This document shows, one piece after another, positions 29,226 to 40,700 of a stretch of DNA of 64,000 nt. Source of the stretch: a virus; the IMG/VR virus record IMGVR_UViG_3300037189_026207, positions 16,742-80,741 of that record; one strand, 5' to 3'. Numbering within the stretch: the first letter of the stretch is position 1; each line of letters opens with the position of its first letter. The notes under the pieces were generated by a model. That model had not been told where the DNA came from. It worked only from the letters and a program-made list of their open reading frames with translations, and did not search any database. A program made the position numbers and the translations under genes.

Positions 29226-31329
29226 GAACTGGTGTCAACATAAATACCGTGTCTGCACATTTACACGCGGGCTGGTTGCAATCGTAGGAAAGATTGGCTC
29301 GGGTAAATCTAATTTATTAGGCGCAATTTGTTGGCTGCTTACCGGCGAAAATCCAAACGCCGGCGTAAAAGCTGATAATGTGGCGCAGTTGGCGTCTCCC
29401 GACGAGCCGGCATTTGCCACGCTTGAGTTTGAACACTCCGGGCACGTGGTTGTTGTTACGCGGCACTTGCTTCCCGAAAAAGAACAAGCCACGCTTCTCG
29501 TCGACGGTAATGAGGCTGCTCGCGGAGATAAGGCGGTTACAGCTTACATTGAAAAGCTGCTCGGTATCGACAGCAAATTTATTTCTCGGTTTGTAATCGT
29601 TGCGCAGAACGAGATCTTTGCATTTATCGAGGATGGCGCGGCTGAGGTTGATAGGTTTTTCCAGAAATTGTTTGGCACAGCGGTCGCCGAGAAATGCCAA
29701 GACGTTATCGGCAAACACTTAAACAAATTGACAATCCCAGAGGTAATAGAAACTTCAAATCAGCTAATTACGCGGCTTGACGAATTAAATGTCCAATTGA
29801 ATGCGCTGGACATTGAAATCGCGAAACTACCCTCGCTCGAGTCTTTTTTAGCTATTCAACAAACGCAGCAAAAAGTTATTCAAGACTGGGAGCGGCGAAC
29901 GCGCTTGGTGGCGGAATTAGCTACCGCAGAAAAAAGCACTGAGATTCATGAACAGCAGCTTCAAGACGCTACGCGGGAACTTGCGCAGTACGACAGTGAT
30001 CTTGAGGCACTGCGCAAAGCCCTCGGCGGCGATCAGGCGGCACATTCAACCGCTAAGATTGCACTAGGGCATTGGGCAAACTATAAGCATTTGTCTACCG
30101 CAAAAGAAAAGACGCAAAATCGTATAAATGAAATTGTAACGCTGCGCGCGGCAACACAAGCTCCGGCAGCACCCGCGGCAGACGTTATTGATGTTGCTGT
30201 CAAACAAGAGATGGCGACAATTGCAGAGCTGACGCGTTTAGAAAAATTTGTAAGCACATTTGCGACAGACGGCGTAGCCGAGTGTCCGACTTGCCACACT
30301 TCCGCAAAAGATTTGAAAAAAGCTGTCGAGCAAGCTCAGCGCAGTATTGTTGAATTAAATGCGTTGCGTAAAAAGCAAAATGCGGAGGTTCAAGCGGCGT
30401 ATACCGCAAAGCAGGCATATGATGTATGGGCGCAGCAGGATTTAAACCTAGCGGCAGAAGAGAAACAGCTCCGCGAATCCATGGCGCTGTTCTCCAATGT
30501 GCAAATGCCCGAGCTGAGCGAAGAAGAGTCCGCAAAAATTGTTATGGACTTTGAAAATTTTCAAAAGGCTGAGCTGGGAATTCTTCCGCTGGCGCAAGCC
30601 GCAAAAGAAAAACGCGCGGCGTTGTCTGGCGGTCTGTCGGCGGCTAAACAGCAATATGAAAATCTTCAGGCGCAGATTGCTGACATAAAAGTAACGCAGG
30701 CAGAGGCGCATATGGCTACCACTGTACTGCAAAATTTAAGCCAGCAGTGTGTCAAGCGCCAAGAGTTAGAGCGGCAACACGCAGAGTTGAAATTTTCTTG
30801 CGATAACATTAATCAACAATATTTAACTGCAAAAGAAAATGAGCAAAAAGCTGAGCGGATGCGTGACTGGTCTGCGGTAGCCACTTCGGCAAAAGACGCG
30901 CTCAAGGCTGCGCCGAGGATTGTTGCGGCTAGAAATTTAAAAAGACTAGAGGCTGCAATAAATGAATTATTACAAGTATTTGGTGTTGACTTTTTTGTAC
31001 GCGCCGCCAATGACGAATCGCCAACATTTATTGCTGAATTTTTCGATGGACGTAAACAGCCGGCAAAAAGATTATCGTACGGGCAAAAAACCGTATTAGC
31101 GTTAGCTTTTCGCGTAGCTGTTAATGCGTTGTTTGCCGAAGAAATTGGTTTACTGGCGCTGGATGAACCCACAGCTTATTTAGATCAACAGAGAATTAAG
31201 GCGCTAGCCCCGGTTCTTGAAAAATTGCGCGAGCTTTCTACCGCGCGTGGGTTACAATGTCTATTGGTAACTCACGAAACTAGCCTGGCTCATTTGTTTG
31301 AGTCGGCGGTTGAGCTCGATGTGCAATAA
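29200..31329 (+). CDS. sbcC: SbcC/Rad50-type ATPase subunit (T4 gp46-like)
   Basis: This encodes 709 residues. Walker A GKIGSGKSNL (30-39) is followed by a long coiled coil with a zinc hook CPTC at about 361. A second coiled-coil arm leads to signature LSYGQKTVLALAF (about 625) and Walker B LLALDEPTAYLD (about 652). GAGG upstream of 29200 picks the start; a D-loop-like THETSL follows. It pairs with the upstream SbcD nuclease. At about 700 residues it is nearer T4 gp46 (about 560) than bacterial SbcC (about 1000). Confidence 0.93.
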   Translation: MQLLRLEVKNWCQHKYRVCTFTRGLVAIVGKIGSGKSNLLGAICWLLTGENPNAGVKADNVAQLASPDEPAFATLEFEHSGHVVVVTRHLLPEKEQATLLVDGNEAARGDKAVTAYIEKLLGIDSKFISRFVIVAQNEIFAFIEDGAAEVDRFFQKLFGTAVAEKCQDVIGKHLNKLTIPEVIETSNQLITRLDELNVQLNALDIEIAKLPSLESFLAIQQTQQKVIQDWERRTRLVAELATAEKSTEIHEQQLQDATRELAQYDSDLEALRKALGGDQAAHSTAKIALGHWANYKHLSTAKEKTQNRINEIVTLRAATQAPAAPAADVIDVAVKQEMATIAELTRLEKFVSTFATDGVAECPTCHTSAKDLKKAVEQAQRSIVELNALRKKQNAEVQAAYTAKQAYDVWAQQDLNLAAEEKQLRESMALFSNVQMPELSEEESAKIVMDFENFQKAELGILPLAQAAKEKRAALSGGLSAAKQQYENLQAQIADIKVTQAEAHMATTVLQNLSQQCVKRQELERQHAELKFSCDNINQQYLTAKENEQKAERMRDWSAVATSAKDALKAAPRIVAARNLKRLEAAINELLQVFGVDFFVRAANDESPTFIAEFFDGRKQPAKRLSYGQKTVLALAFRVAVNALFAEEIGLLALDEPTAYLDQQRIKALAPVLEKLRELSTARGLQCLLVTHETSLAHLFESAVELDVQ

Positions 31330-31332
31330 TTC

Positions 31333-32268
31333 ATGATATACTCAAATGATGAAAGCGCAATTAAGCTACACGTAGACGACGCCGGTTTTGTGTGGCACGT
31401 TTCCGGGATCGATAAGCCACAAAATTCCGGCAAGTTGGTAGATACATTTTTGTATTCTTCGCCCGTGCTGCGCGTTAGTTCGAACGTGCGGGTGTTGGGT
31501 TTGTCGCAGAATGCAGAATTAATTACTAATATGTATCTGCGAAAGCGTCAGCGCGAATTAGGCAGCATATTAGTCGCTGGGCCAAACATCTGTGAGTCTG
31601 GGTTGGAGCTCCGCGATCCGTACATTGTTTTGATGCGGATGCGCGAGTCTTTTTTAACGTCAGCTTGCGGCGGTTGGCACACGATGACTGACGCAGACTA
31701 CGCTACTTATGCGTTAGTGGCTAAAGCCCGGCAAACAGCGCATTGGTTTGATACGCCGGCGCGAGCTTTTTATACGGCTCACCCGGCATTTCCGGCGCTG
31801 CAGTTTATTCCTAACATTTCAAATCAGGACGCGGCTACTCTTTTAGCTACGATTGTGGATCCCAGATGGTATGTAGATCGGCGTATTCCTGATCGTGCGT
31901 CTAAGCTTGAGTTGTATCTTGGTTTAACGCCAAAAATTCAGCGCCGCATATCCAATGATAAAAAATTAATTTGCCGGGGGAGAGACTTACGTTGCGCTAT
32001 TGTTTTAAATTGCTGGAAAACTCAACACCCAGGCGCCGTCGACTATAATCTGCCGCAAAACTTTATCTGGCGAGTTTGGAAAGCGGCCGGCGGTGGCGCG
32101 AAGGGTGACCTGCGGGCTTCTCAGGCTTTTGTTCGTTATTTGCGCCTTAACTGGTTAGACGCATTAATTTTAAGAGCAGGCCCCCGAGATCGTATTTTCT
32201 CTAGCAACAATTTTTTCAAAACATCTGAAGAACGAGACGCTTATTCTACTCATATGTCGGCAATGTAA
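31333..32268 (+). CDS. Hypothetical protein of the replication cluster
   Basis: This encodes 311 residues starting three bases after SbcC. No motif is recognised; TPKIQRRISNDKKLICRGRDL and a C-terminal RVWKAAGGGAKGDL region are basic. It sits between SbcC and the UvsW-like helicase, so a DNA-metabolism role is plausible. Confidence 0.6.
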   Translation: MIYSNDESAIKLHVDDAGFVWHVSGIDKPQNSGKLVDTFLYSSPVLRVSSNVRVLGLSQNAELITNMYLRKRQRELGSILVAGPNICESGLELRDPYIVLMRMRESFLTSACGGWHTMTDADYATYALVAKARQTAHWFDTPARAFYTAHPAFPALQFIPNISNQDAATLLATIVDPRWYVDRRIPDRASKLELYLGLTPKIQRRISNDKKLICRGRDLRCAIVLNCWKTQHPGAVDYNLPQNFIWRVWKAAGGGAKGDLRASQAFVRYLRLNWLDALILRAGPRDRIFSSNNFFKTSEERDAYSTHMSAM

Positions 32269-32273
32269 TTTCT

Positions 32274-32768
32274 ATGCAAGAAGTTATTATCAAATTGCGG
32301 TTTAATCGGGAATGCTTAGGCGCCTCAAAGCGTAAACGACACTCGCAGGTCGTGTTTTCTTTTGATCATGATCCCGCCGGGCGCATCATGTTTATGCCGT
32401 CTGCGTGGAGTAGCGTTATGCGCTATGCGGCTAAATTATCAAATCGGCATCATGACGCAGTGCAGAAAATCGACTGGTGCCCGCTTGTAGAGGGTCAGCC
32501 TAGACCTGACTGGCGGCGTACGATAGTATCCAAGGCCGGCGAGGCTACCAGGACGCACTACGCCGTGCACGAGGCTTTCCCGCCCGGCTCAACTATATTA
32601 ATTTCTGCAGTTGTCCCAGATGAAATTTCGCTGAAAGAATTTGAAGATTTATTGACAATCGTCGGAAAATACAAAGGCTTTTCACCATTTAACAACGCAA
32701 CAGAGCATTATGGGACATTTGAAGTCTTATCAATCACCACAATCAGAGACAACGCGAATGTCGGCTAG
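32274..32768 (+). CDS. Hypothetical protein, possible crRNA-effector-fold-like or phage-specific
   Basis: This encodes 164 residues. Blocks FPPGSTILISAVVP, LTIVGKYKGFSPFNN and YGTFEVLSI recall a conserved phage protein whose C-terminus ends in a GxxPY/FxxxYG-type turn. No catalytic motif is seen and the function is unknown. It overlaps the helicase start. Confidence 0.5.
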   Translation: MQEVIIKLRFNRECLGASKRKRHSQVVFSFDHDPAGRIMFMPSAWSSVMRYAAKLSNRHHDAVQKIDWCPLVEGQPRPDWRRTIVSKAGEATRTHYAVHEAFPPGSTILISAVVPDEISLKEFEDLLTIVGKYKGFSPFNNATEHYGTFEVLSITTIRDNANVG

Positions 32769-34293
32769 TCTAGCGTGCGACATAATTATTAATCGCTGTG
32801 GAAACAGATTAACAGTTCATCGCGCCGACAACATGCCTTTTTCGGCGGAATTGCTCGAAGCGTTAACAAAAGATTTACGCTACCAGCATGTCGAGCATGT
32901 TCACGGCGCAGCGCAGCGCAACCCTATTACAGGGCAGCGCCAGTACTTTAAGACGACTGAGTACAAGTTATTTCGGTATGAGAACGGTAAGCTAATCGTG
33001 CTGGGTGGTTACTTAGCCCGAATTGGCTCGCAACTAAAGCGTCTTGGTTGCCGGGTAGCGTTGCAAGATACCTCGCCACCCCGCAAGCGCCCTGACGCAT
33101 TTAAACCAGAGTGGGCCAACATGGAGGGCCGAATTGAATTTAGAGCCCGGCAGGAGGAGTGTTTACGGCTTTTGTCGCGCGTACCTTGTGGAATTATTAA
33201 AGCGGTCACCGGTTTCGGCAAGACCACACTTATTGGCGCTGCTGCCCTGCTATTTCCTGAAGCAAAAATTCATGTTGTTACGAAGTCGGTAGACGTTGCT
33301 GAGCGTATTGTTCGGTCTTTAAAGCGTTTTGTGCCCAAAGTCGGAATGGTCGGCGACGGCTCAAAACACTGGGAGCGTGTAACAGTTATCACGGCTGGCA
33401 GTCTCGCTCACTCCGATGGCGACGCTGATTTTTTGTTTTGCGACGAAGTACATCAGCTAGCCACAGTGAATTTTTCAACATCGCTAGCACAACGATATAA
33501 GCACAGCCGCAATTTCGGGCTAAGCGCAACTCCATATGCGCGCATGGACAACGCGCATGCAGTTCTTGAGCCGTTGTTTGGTCCTATGATATTTGAACTG
33601 ACATATCAAGAAGCGGTAGAGCTCGGACTAGTCGTACCTATTCGTGTTCGTTGGTTGCCGATTCGTATGACGTTTAACCCCGCAGAACGATACTCAAATC
33701 GTGTGGCGCGAAAGCGTTACGGGGTCTGGACAAACGCTGATCGAAACCGTATGATCGCCGACGCGGTGCGAGAGTATCCTGACACGCATCAAATTTTGAT
33801 TCTTGTCGAAACAATCGAGCACGCAGTTCATCTGGGCTCTCTTCTGCCCGAGTTCACGCTGGTGTACTCGAGCATGTTTCCTTCTGACTGCAACAACTAT
33901 AAAAAGCGCGGTCTTTTGCCCAAAGATTACAAGCCGCTAAGTGATTACGACAAGCATCAACTACGTAATAAATTTGAGTCAGGTGAGCTGCGCAAAGTTA
34001 TTGCAACAGACGTTTGGGCTACCGGCGTAGATTTTGAGCAGTTAAATGTGTTGGTCCGGGCCGACGACCGCGACAGTGACATTGTTGACGTTCAGGGTCC
34101 TGGCCGTGTCAGCCGTTTATACACCGCGCCTAATGGTGATAAAAAAGAATTTGGCGAAGTTATCGATTGCATGGATACATTCGACCCTACTTTTTATCGA
34201 AAGAGTACGGGTCGTCGCAATTCTTACAAGCTTTTAGGATGGGAGCAGAATTGGAATGAAGCGCAGCGCAGCTGGAGGAACAATAGCGACTGA
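32758..34293 (+). CDS. SF2 DNA helicase (UvsW-like)
   Basis: This encodes 511 residues from ATG 32758, overlapping the previous stop. Superfamily 2 motifs: motif Ia/I AVTGFGKTT (about 149), motif II CDEVH (about 228), motif III LSATPYAR (about 256), motif V TGVDFEQLN and motif VI QGPGRVSR (about 446). The N-terminal 100 residues form a separate, possibly DNA-binding domain as in UvsW. UvsW-type helicases remodel branched DNA and R-loops, fitting the recombination-dependent replication set here. Confidence 0.88.
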   Translation: MSASLACDIIINRCGNRLTVHRADNMPFSAELLEALTKDLRYQHVEHVHGAAQRNPITGQRQYFKTTEYKLFRYENGKLIVLGGYLARIGSQLKRLGCRVALQDTSPPRKRPDAFKPEWANMEGRIEFRARQEECLRLLSRVPCGIIKAVTGFGKTTLIGAAALLFPEAKIHVVTKSVDVAERIVRSLKRFVPKVGMVGDGSKHWERVTVITAGSLAHSDGDADFLFCDEVHQLATVNFSTSLAQRYKHSRNFGLSATPYARMDNAHAVLEPLFGPMIFELTYQEAVELGLVVPIRVRWLPIRMTFNPAERYSNRVARKRYGVWTNADRNRMIADAVREYPDTHQILILVETIEHAVHLGSLLPEFTLVYSSMFPSDCNNYKKRGLLPKDYKPLSDYDKHQLRNKFESGELRKVIATDVWATGVDFEQLNVLVRADDRDSDIVDVQGPGRVSRLYTAPNGDKKEFGEVIDCMDTFDPTFYRKSTGRRNSYKLLGWEQNWNEAQRSWRNNSD

Positions 34294-35029
34294 TCCGACG
34301 CTGCTCACGCCAGACTGGCATAAAGCACTTTCGGAAAAACAATTAATGGCGTATGTTCGCCATTCGTATATTTGGCGACAGAGCGGCTCAACAGATCTAG
34401 CCAGCCGCGAACAGTTAAAGACAGTACCGAGGTGGGACGGCGGACAAGACGCGTATGGCGTAAAATTTAGCCCCGTCTGGCCAAAAATTGCGAGACTTAT
34501 TCGCGCAGTTGATGCAGATCCAGGTATTTGGGTCGCCGCACACTTCTCGCCGATCGCGACGCGAAAGTATGTAACGGACAGCGGCTCCTTCGAGGTTCCA
34601 GATGTTACGCCGTCAAATTTATGCGGCAAATTATCTGAAACAATTTATCATGAATATTGCAGCGCTTTTCCAAAGATAACTATCGATGGGTATAACGCGG
34701 CTGGCCGGTCCATCGCGCTTAGGCTGCGCAGTCTTCAACGCTTAAATGTGTCTGAAGACGATCGGCATTTTTGTGTAATTTGTGACGAAGGATATGTCGC
34801 TGCCTCGCCTATCGTTAGGCAGGGTTTCGCTAATGCCTTTAATTTACCTGAAGCTATTGCGCGTTATTTGTGGCCCGCCGCGCTGGAGTACGACGCGAAA
34901 CAACGACTGTATGATCGCGTTATTCCAGAATTTATTCCGGCATGGCTTATTTCCGATCAACTACTAGACACGGTAAAAAAGATCAGACAGCATTGGAGGC
35001 AGTATGAACAATCGGTCGGAAAGGGATGA
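34256..35029 (+). CDS. Hypothetical protein of the replication cluster
   Basis: This encodes 257 residues, overlapping the helicase end by 38 bases and the next gene by 26. It has a LTPDWHKALSEKQLMAYV start and YHEYCSAFPKITIDGYNAAG. No known motif. It sits between two helicases, where a loader or accessory would be expected. Confidence 0.55.
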   Translation: MKRSAAGGTIATDPTLLTPDWHKALSEKQLMAYVRHSYIWRQSGSTDLASREQLKTVPRWDGGQDAYGVKFSPVWPKIARLIRAVDADPGIWVAAHFSPIATRKYVTDSGSFEVPDVTPSNLCGKLSETIYHEYCSAFPKITIDGYNAAGRSIALRLRSLQRLNVSEDDRHFCVICDEGYVAASPIVRQGFANAFNLPEAIARYLWPAALEYDAKQRLYDRVIPEFIPAWLISDQLLDTVKKIRQHWRQYEQSVGKG

Positions 35030-36692
35030 GCAGCGCTGTGATATCCCGATTACGTATCCTGACATGTCTGCTATGTTGCGCGGACTGCTTCGATACGATC
35101 GGTTATTTGGCGAGGCAATTCGGGCAGGATTGAAGCCGCATCACTTCGGCACCAATCCAGACGAGACAGCGCATCAGGTTTTGTACGCTTCAATGTGCGT
35201 ATTGCGAGAGCAGTACGGCGCGATCACAAAACCAATGCTGATTCATCACATTGCCAGCTTAATTGTTGGTAATCATGTTGAATTAACTCCTGGAGAGAAT
35301 GAGTGGCTGCTTGGCCGGGATGACAGCAGTATTCAAGGCTTTATTGAAGAAGCATTTGATACTCCGCCGCTATCGTCCGAACAGGAGGCGGCAGAGAAGC
35401 GGCACGTAGAATCAATTCTACGTCGCTTTTTAAATTCTCGACTTATTAAACAATCGCTGCAGAGCGTATTAAATCGTGTAGATGCGAACTCGGCGCCAGA
35501 AGATATTGCCGGCCTGCTCGAAAACTTTTGTCGGCAGTCGCAGCGCGTTAAGCATGTCGGCGAGGCGTTAGACAATGCGGCGGCGTTGCCTGTATTTGGT
35601 TCTCCTATTGATTTACCGCCACCACCAGAACCGACAAATGTTCCGTGGATTGACCAGTACATCGGCGGCACTCGTCCGCGCGATCTTATTGGGCTACTGG
35701 CGCCGTTCGGCGGCGGCAAGACGACGATGGGTATTTCGGCTGCGGTAAGAATCGCAGAAAATTATTATCTTACTGAGCAGAATAAGATTGCCGTCTATGT
35801 CTGCTTTGAAGACGGGGCAGAAAAAATGCGGCACTTGTGTTGGTCCGCCGCGGCACAAATTGAGCGTCGGCTTTTTGATATTAAAGACGTAGGCATCGAT
35901 CCGGAAAAATTTTGGCGCGCGTTCTCTACGGCGGATACGCTTAAAGACTATGAGTTTGCATTGCCTATTAATCAGAACGGCAAAGTTATGCTCGGCGAGC
36001 GCGAGCGGTGGGAGTCTATTTCTGACTGGTACAACAAGCACTTTGTATTTTTAGATTTTGCCCACAGTACTGGCACGTCAGCCCGCGGCAACGGCGGCCC
36101 CGTGGAATTGGCTGAAGTTTTAAAGCGCGTAGTCGAAGAACGTAAGTGTGACATCGGCTTCGTTGTTATCGACTACGCGGGTCGAATGATTGACCGTATG
36201 ATCGGCATTCAACAGCAAGATCAGCTGTGGCGTTACATCAAACTTTTGCCAGACGAGTTGCGGCGGCACATTGCAGATGAGTTTGACGCTACACTACTGA
36301 TTGCGCATCAGCTGGCTGCCGGGGACATCAAGTCTTACCCGCCTAGTCGATATAGCCATCATCATGATTCACAGGGCGGCAAGAGTTTTGCGGAAAATTT
36401 GCACGCGTGCTGTTGCCTCGGTATGCGCGATATTGATACCAAGGCTTGTACGCTGCACTGGTCAAAGATCCGCGCATTTATGCCCGAATCTCCCCTAGGA
36501 ATTGTGAAAATTCATGACCACTATGTAGATGTTAATTTAGTGAATGACAAGTATCGTGTATGCAAACAGTCTAAGAAAATTTTATTAAACAGTGATATAC
36601 ATCCATTTACCGGCGGTCGTGAAACTTCTTCTCGCCGTAACTCATCTGCTTCTGTGTTGGATCCTTTTACAGCAAATTTTGGCGACGCATGA
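35004..36692 (+). CDS. DnaB-like replicative helicase
   Basis: This encodes 562 residues. The RecA-type core has Walker A APFGGGKTTMG (about 232-242), a Walker B FVVIDYAG (about 386) and a motif-4-like LLIAHQLAAG (about 430). The N-terminal 190 residues are helical, as in DnaB. GGCAGT precedes the ATG. It overlaps the primase ATG through ATGA, making a helicase-primase pair as in many phages. Confidence 0.85.
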   Translation: MNNRSERDEQRCDIPITYPDMSAMLRGLLRYDRLFGEAIRAGLKPHHFGTNPDETAHQVLYASMCVLREQYGAITKPMLIHHIASLIVGNHVELTPGENEWLLGRDDSSIQGFIEEAFDTPPLSSEQEAAEKRHVESILRRFLNSRLIKQSLQSVLNRVDANSAPEDIAGLLENFCRQSQRVKHVGEALDNAAALPVFGSPIDLPPPPEPTNVPWIDQYIGGTRPRDLIGLLAPFGGGKTTMGISAAVRIAENYYLTEQNKIAVYVCFEDGAEKMRHLCWSAAAQIERRLFDIKDVGIDPEKFWRAFSTADTLKDYEFALPINQNGKVMLGERERWESISDWYNKHFVFLDFAHSTGTSARGNGGPVELAEVLKRVVEERKCDIGFVVIDYAGRMIDRMIGIQQQDQLWRYIKLLPDELRRHIADEFDATLLIAHQLAAGDIKSYPPSRYSHHHDSQGGKSFAENLHACCCLGMRDIDTKACTLHWSKIRAFMPESPLGIVKIHDHYVDVNLVNDKYRVCKQSKKILLNSDIHPFTGGRETSSRRNSSASVLDPFTANFGDA

Positions 36693-37732
36693 GCACACCA
36701 ATTAACCCGACTCTGTATCGTTTGTTAGCTCAAAAATTTGGCGAGGTTAGATTTTCAAATGAAGGTTGTCATGCTTACGTGCAACGCATGCCTGATCCTC
36801 TTAATCCTCGTCGCACAATTACACGAGCGACGTCATGGGGAGAGTATTACTGCATTAATTGTCCGTTCTGTGGCGACACTCGCTTTCGTCTTTGGATTAA
36901 TCACACTTATGCATCTGAAGTAGTAAATGGTGTTCGGCAGAATACAAATGTCGCCATTTGTTATAACGAGCAGTGTTTAAAAGTTCCGGGGCGCAGCGAA
37001 CAGTTAGAACAAATTATTTTCGGGCATGGGCGCCATTTAAAGCCACAGGCGTTGCCCCTGCAGCCTGTAACGATGCCGCACGAACCAACGCCCGTTCGCC
37101 CGCCAGGCACTGTTATTCCGTTGACAGAGCTGCCGCTAGATCATCCAGCCCGAGAGTACGTAGTCTCTCGCGGGTTCAGCGCGGAAGAGCTAACTGCAAA
37201 TTTTAATGTCGGACTTTGCATCAACGTGGACGAGCCGCGGCTGTATACGGCTCGTGGTCGGTTGTATATTCCAGTTACGTATAGGCAAGAACTCGTGGGG
37301 TGGCAATGCCGCGCTATTGCTCCTAACTCAGAGCCAAAATATTTTAACGCCCCCGGAATGAAAAAATCTGCGCTGCTTTACAACTATGATGTTGCGCAAA
37401 GTCAGCCTTACGTCATTGTGGTCGAGGGCGTGCCGAGTGTGTGGCGATTAGGCCGAGCTGCGGTATGTTTATTTGGTAAGACTATGTCCTACCAGCAGCA
37501 GAAACTTATTGCGCGTACGTGGGCTGGCAAACCAGTATTTTTATTGCTTGACCATGACGCCAAACCGGAACTTGACCGCGCTACGACGACGCTGTCTAAC
37601 ATGTCGGTTAACGTGGTGCCGGTAGAACTTCCGGACGCGAGAGATCCGGCTGATTATTCTTTTGCGGACATTGGTGATTTGCTGGCGGCTCGTGCGTCAG
37701 CCGCTGGGTTAGGTAGTTCAATCAAAATCTAG
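36689..37732 (+). CDS. DnaG-like primase
   Basis: This encodes 347 residues. An N-terminal zinc-binding site is formed by CINCPFCGD (about 54-62) and CYNEQC (about 90). A Toprim core follows, with IVVEGVPSVWRLG (about 243) and LLLDHDAKPEL (about 287). The size fits a compact phage primase. It overlaps the DnaB-like helicase (ATGA) and is eight bases before the polymerase. Confidence 0.85.
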   Translation: MSTPINPTLYRLLAQKFGEVRFSNEGCHAYVQRMPDPLNPRRTITRATSWGEYYCINCPFCGDTRFRLWINHTYASEVVNGVRQNTNVAICYNEQCLKVPGRSEQLEQIIFGHGRHLKPQALPLQPVTMPHEPTPVRPPGTVIPLTELPLDHPAREYVVSRGFSAEELTANFNVGLCINVDEPRLYTARGRLYIPVTYRQELVGWQCRAIAPNSEPKYFNAPGMKKSALLYNYDVAQSQPYVIVVEGVPSVWRLGRAAVCLFGKTMSYQQQKLIARTWAGKPVFLLLDHDAKPELDRATTTLSNMSVNVVPVELPDARDPADYSFADIGDLLAARASAAGLGSSIKI

Positions 37733-37739
37733 GTGTATC

Positions 37740-40700
37740 GTGAAACATAATTTATCGGAAGCGCTGTACGACCAGCGTCGTCAGCCGATTGTTGAAGCGC
37801 AGTGGCCGGCGGTTGATTTTACTGGCCCGGGAATGCCTGCTCCTGGACCAGACTTTGTTAAGCACGCCATGGACCTCGGCGACGAAGTTGATATGGCGGC
37901 TTTTAAGAAAAAGAAGAAACTAGTATTTGGACAAAACTTAGATTACTTGTATCGTCGAGCGATGTATGACGCAGGTTTTTCTTTGCCTGTGCTCGGCAAG
38001 CGCGGGGTGTTTGACGCAAAATTTGTGCCAGGACATTTAATCGGGTCTGATCAGCAACAAATTGTGTACGGACCAAAACCAGCAAAAATTATGCTGGTCG
38101 GAAAAATTCCTGGCCTAGATAACTTGAGCGAAAAGGACGCGTGCGCCGGCACAGCGATGCACGAATTTTTTCGCGCCATCGGCGAGTTAGGCGTAACCGC
38201 AGAAGAGTACAGCAAGTGGTACGTCACGTTTGCTTGTAAGTTTAGCGCCCCAAGCATCGACATTGATGTTATTCAGGCGTCGTGGCTAAAAGATTGCGCG
38301 CTCATCACGGCGCAAGAACTCAGGATTGTACGGCCAGATTATATTTTGTGTCTCGGAGCCGACGCCACTAAGGCGATTATGAATTCGCCTGTAAAACTTA
38401 ATAACCAGGTCGGCGAGATTACTGTTCCTTTACCGGACGGCGGCGAGCATAAAATTCAAGTTATGTCTTCATTACATCCAGCATTTGTAGCTCGCAGGCC
38501 TGATAGTTACGCAGAGTTTCGCGGTCAGATTCAAAGATTTTTAGATCTAACGCAAGATAAGCTTACAACCACAGAAGACGTCGACCACGCTGAGATTTAT
38601 ACGGAAGATGCGTTACGCGCCACAGTAGACGAGATGATTGCAGACCCGGACGTTAACGCCAATATTATTGCCGTCGACTGTGAGTGGCACGGTGACTACC
38701 CGACTGAGCCCAATGCCTATCTGCGAACAATCCAGATATCAAATAAAGATAAGTGGGCACGAACTATTGTGCTCCGGTACGAAGGCGGCGCAGAAGCGTT
38801 TAGGCCTAGCCTAGACACGGCGCGTGAGCAGTTGTGCCGACTGTTAAAGAGTACGCCAGAACGGCAAGTGCGGGTGGGCGGGCACTTCCTGCGGGCGGAC
38901 TTGCCGTGGCTGATTAATTTTGGCGTAGACGCGCGGCCAGAGTATGCGCCAGATCCTGATCCTGAATGTCGCACCCGCGGCGGTTGGGATACAAGTCTGA
39001 TGTATCACGCGGTGAACGAGACGGCGAAGTACGGGCTGGATGCGTGTACGGTGCATTTCACGAATGCACCAACATATTGGGCCCGGCTTGATAAATGGAA
39101 AAAGAGCTTCTGCACACAATATAAGATTAAAGGCGGCAACCTGGGCGGCTACGGCGAATGCCCGAGCCACATTCTGCATCCGTACGCAAATTATGACGCG
39201 GACGTAACTCGTAGAATCATGTTGCGATTTTACGGGACGGACGGGCGTGACGGATTAATTGCCAGCGACACCTACCGCAACGATTGCTGGTTGCCGTACT
39301 GGACTGCGCACGTAGCGTCGTTAGCGTTTCTGGAAATGGAAATGACCGGCTTTGTTGTCGACCGCAATCGGGCCGACGAGCTTACAAATTTATTTATGGA
39401 AACGCAGGACAGACTGCTAGCGGAGATTCGTCAAGATTTAAGCTGGCCTGACTTTAATCCAAAGTCGCAGCCTCAACTTGCGGTGGCGTTGTTTGGTCGT
39501 GGTTTTATAAGCAATTTTACTAATACTATTACTGTGCCTGATTTTGCGCGTACGTTAGACCTAACGCCCATTAAGACAACGGGAAAAAGGCCTAAGTTAT
39601 GGAAAGATTTAAAGCCACAAACGCGTAAGACCTCGTCGCCGAGCACGGACAAAGAAAGCTTAGGTATTTTTGGCCACTTGAACGTCACTGCCGCAAAAAT
39701 TCGTGACTATAAATTTATTGCGCAGGTTTTGCAGTCCGTTCTGCGAAAGCCGAACGCAGACGACGACGGAGAATTTGAGACGGATGACAACGGCAATTAT
39801 TCGTATGAAAAAGGTCTTATCGGTTGCGCGCATGCTGACGGTAAAGTTAGAACGCATCTTTTCCAGACAAAAGAAACTGGACGCGCCAGCAGCTCCCGAC
39901 CTCCGCTTCAAAACCTTAGTTCGCGCAGAGAGGACGACTACAAGCGCATCCTTGGAGCCGCCCACAAACATCCGGTACGTTCAATATTGCGCGTCCCGCC
40001 CGGTTATGTCGGCATCGAAACGGATTTCACTGGTGCGGAATTGGCGGTCTTAGCTTGGCTTAGTCAGGACGCCAATATGATTGAACACGTCCGGCGTAAT
40101 TTATTGCCAGAAGAAGATCCTGATCACTACGATATTCACTCACAACAAGCCGTTAAAGTATTTAATTTAACCAACGTAACGCCAACGAAAAGCGGTATGG
40201 TTAAAGCTGGTTGCAAAGGACTGCGTATTGCGGCAAAAAACGTGAACTTTGGTATCCCGTACGGCCGCGGTCCTGAAGCTATTGCGCGTCAGTGTAAGGA
40301 AGAAGGCGTGAGCGTAACGCCAGAGGACTGTAAGGCGATGATTGCGGCTTACTTCTCAGCTTATCCTAAAACCGAAGATTTTCTTGCGTCTTGCCGGCAG
40401 CGGTCGCAGGATCCTGGTTGGCTTGTTGGCCCGTACGGAAGATTTAGACGATTTAGCAATTCGGCACATAAGGACGGCGCTACTATTGGAGAGCAGGAAC
40501 GACAGGCGCAAAACTTTCCAATTCAAGGCGGCGTAGCTGATGCGGTATCTATTGCTCTAGCTAATTTTGTTAATTATCGCGCGCAGCATCCAGATGTTGA
40601 GTATCGCGTAGCTCTTCAGATTCACGACGCTATTATTTTAGTGGTACCTATCGCGCACGCCGAGCGTGTATACCACGAGGTTATTCCCAAGTGCATGGTC

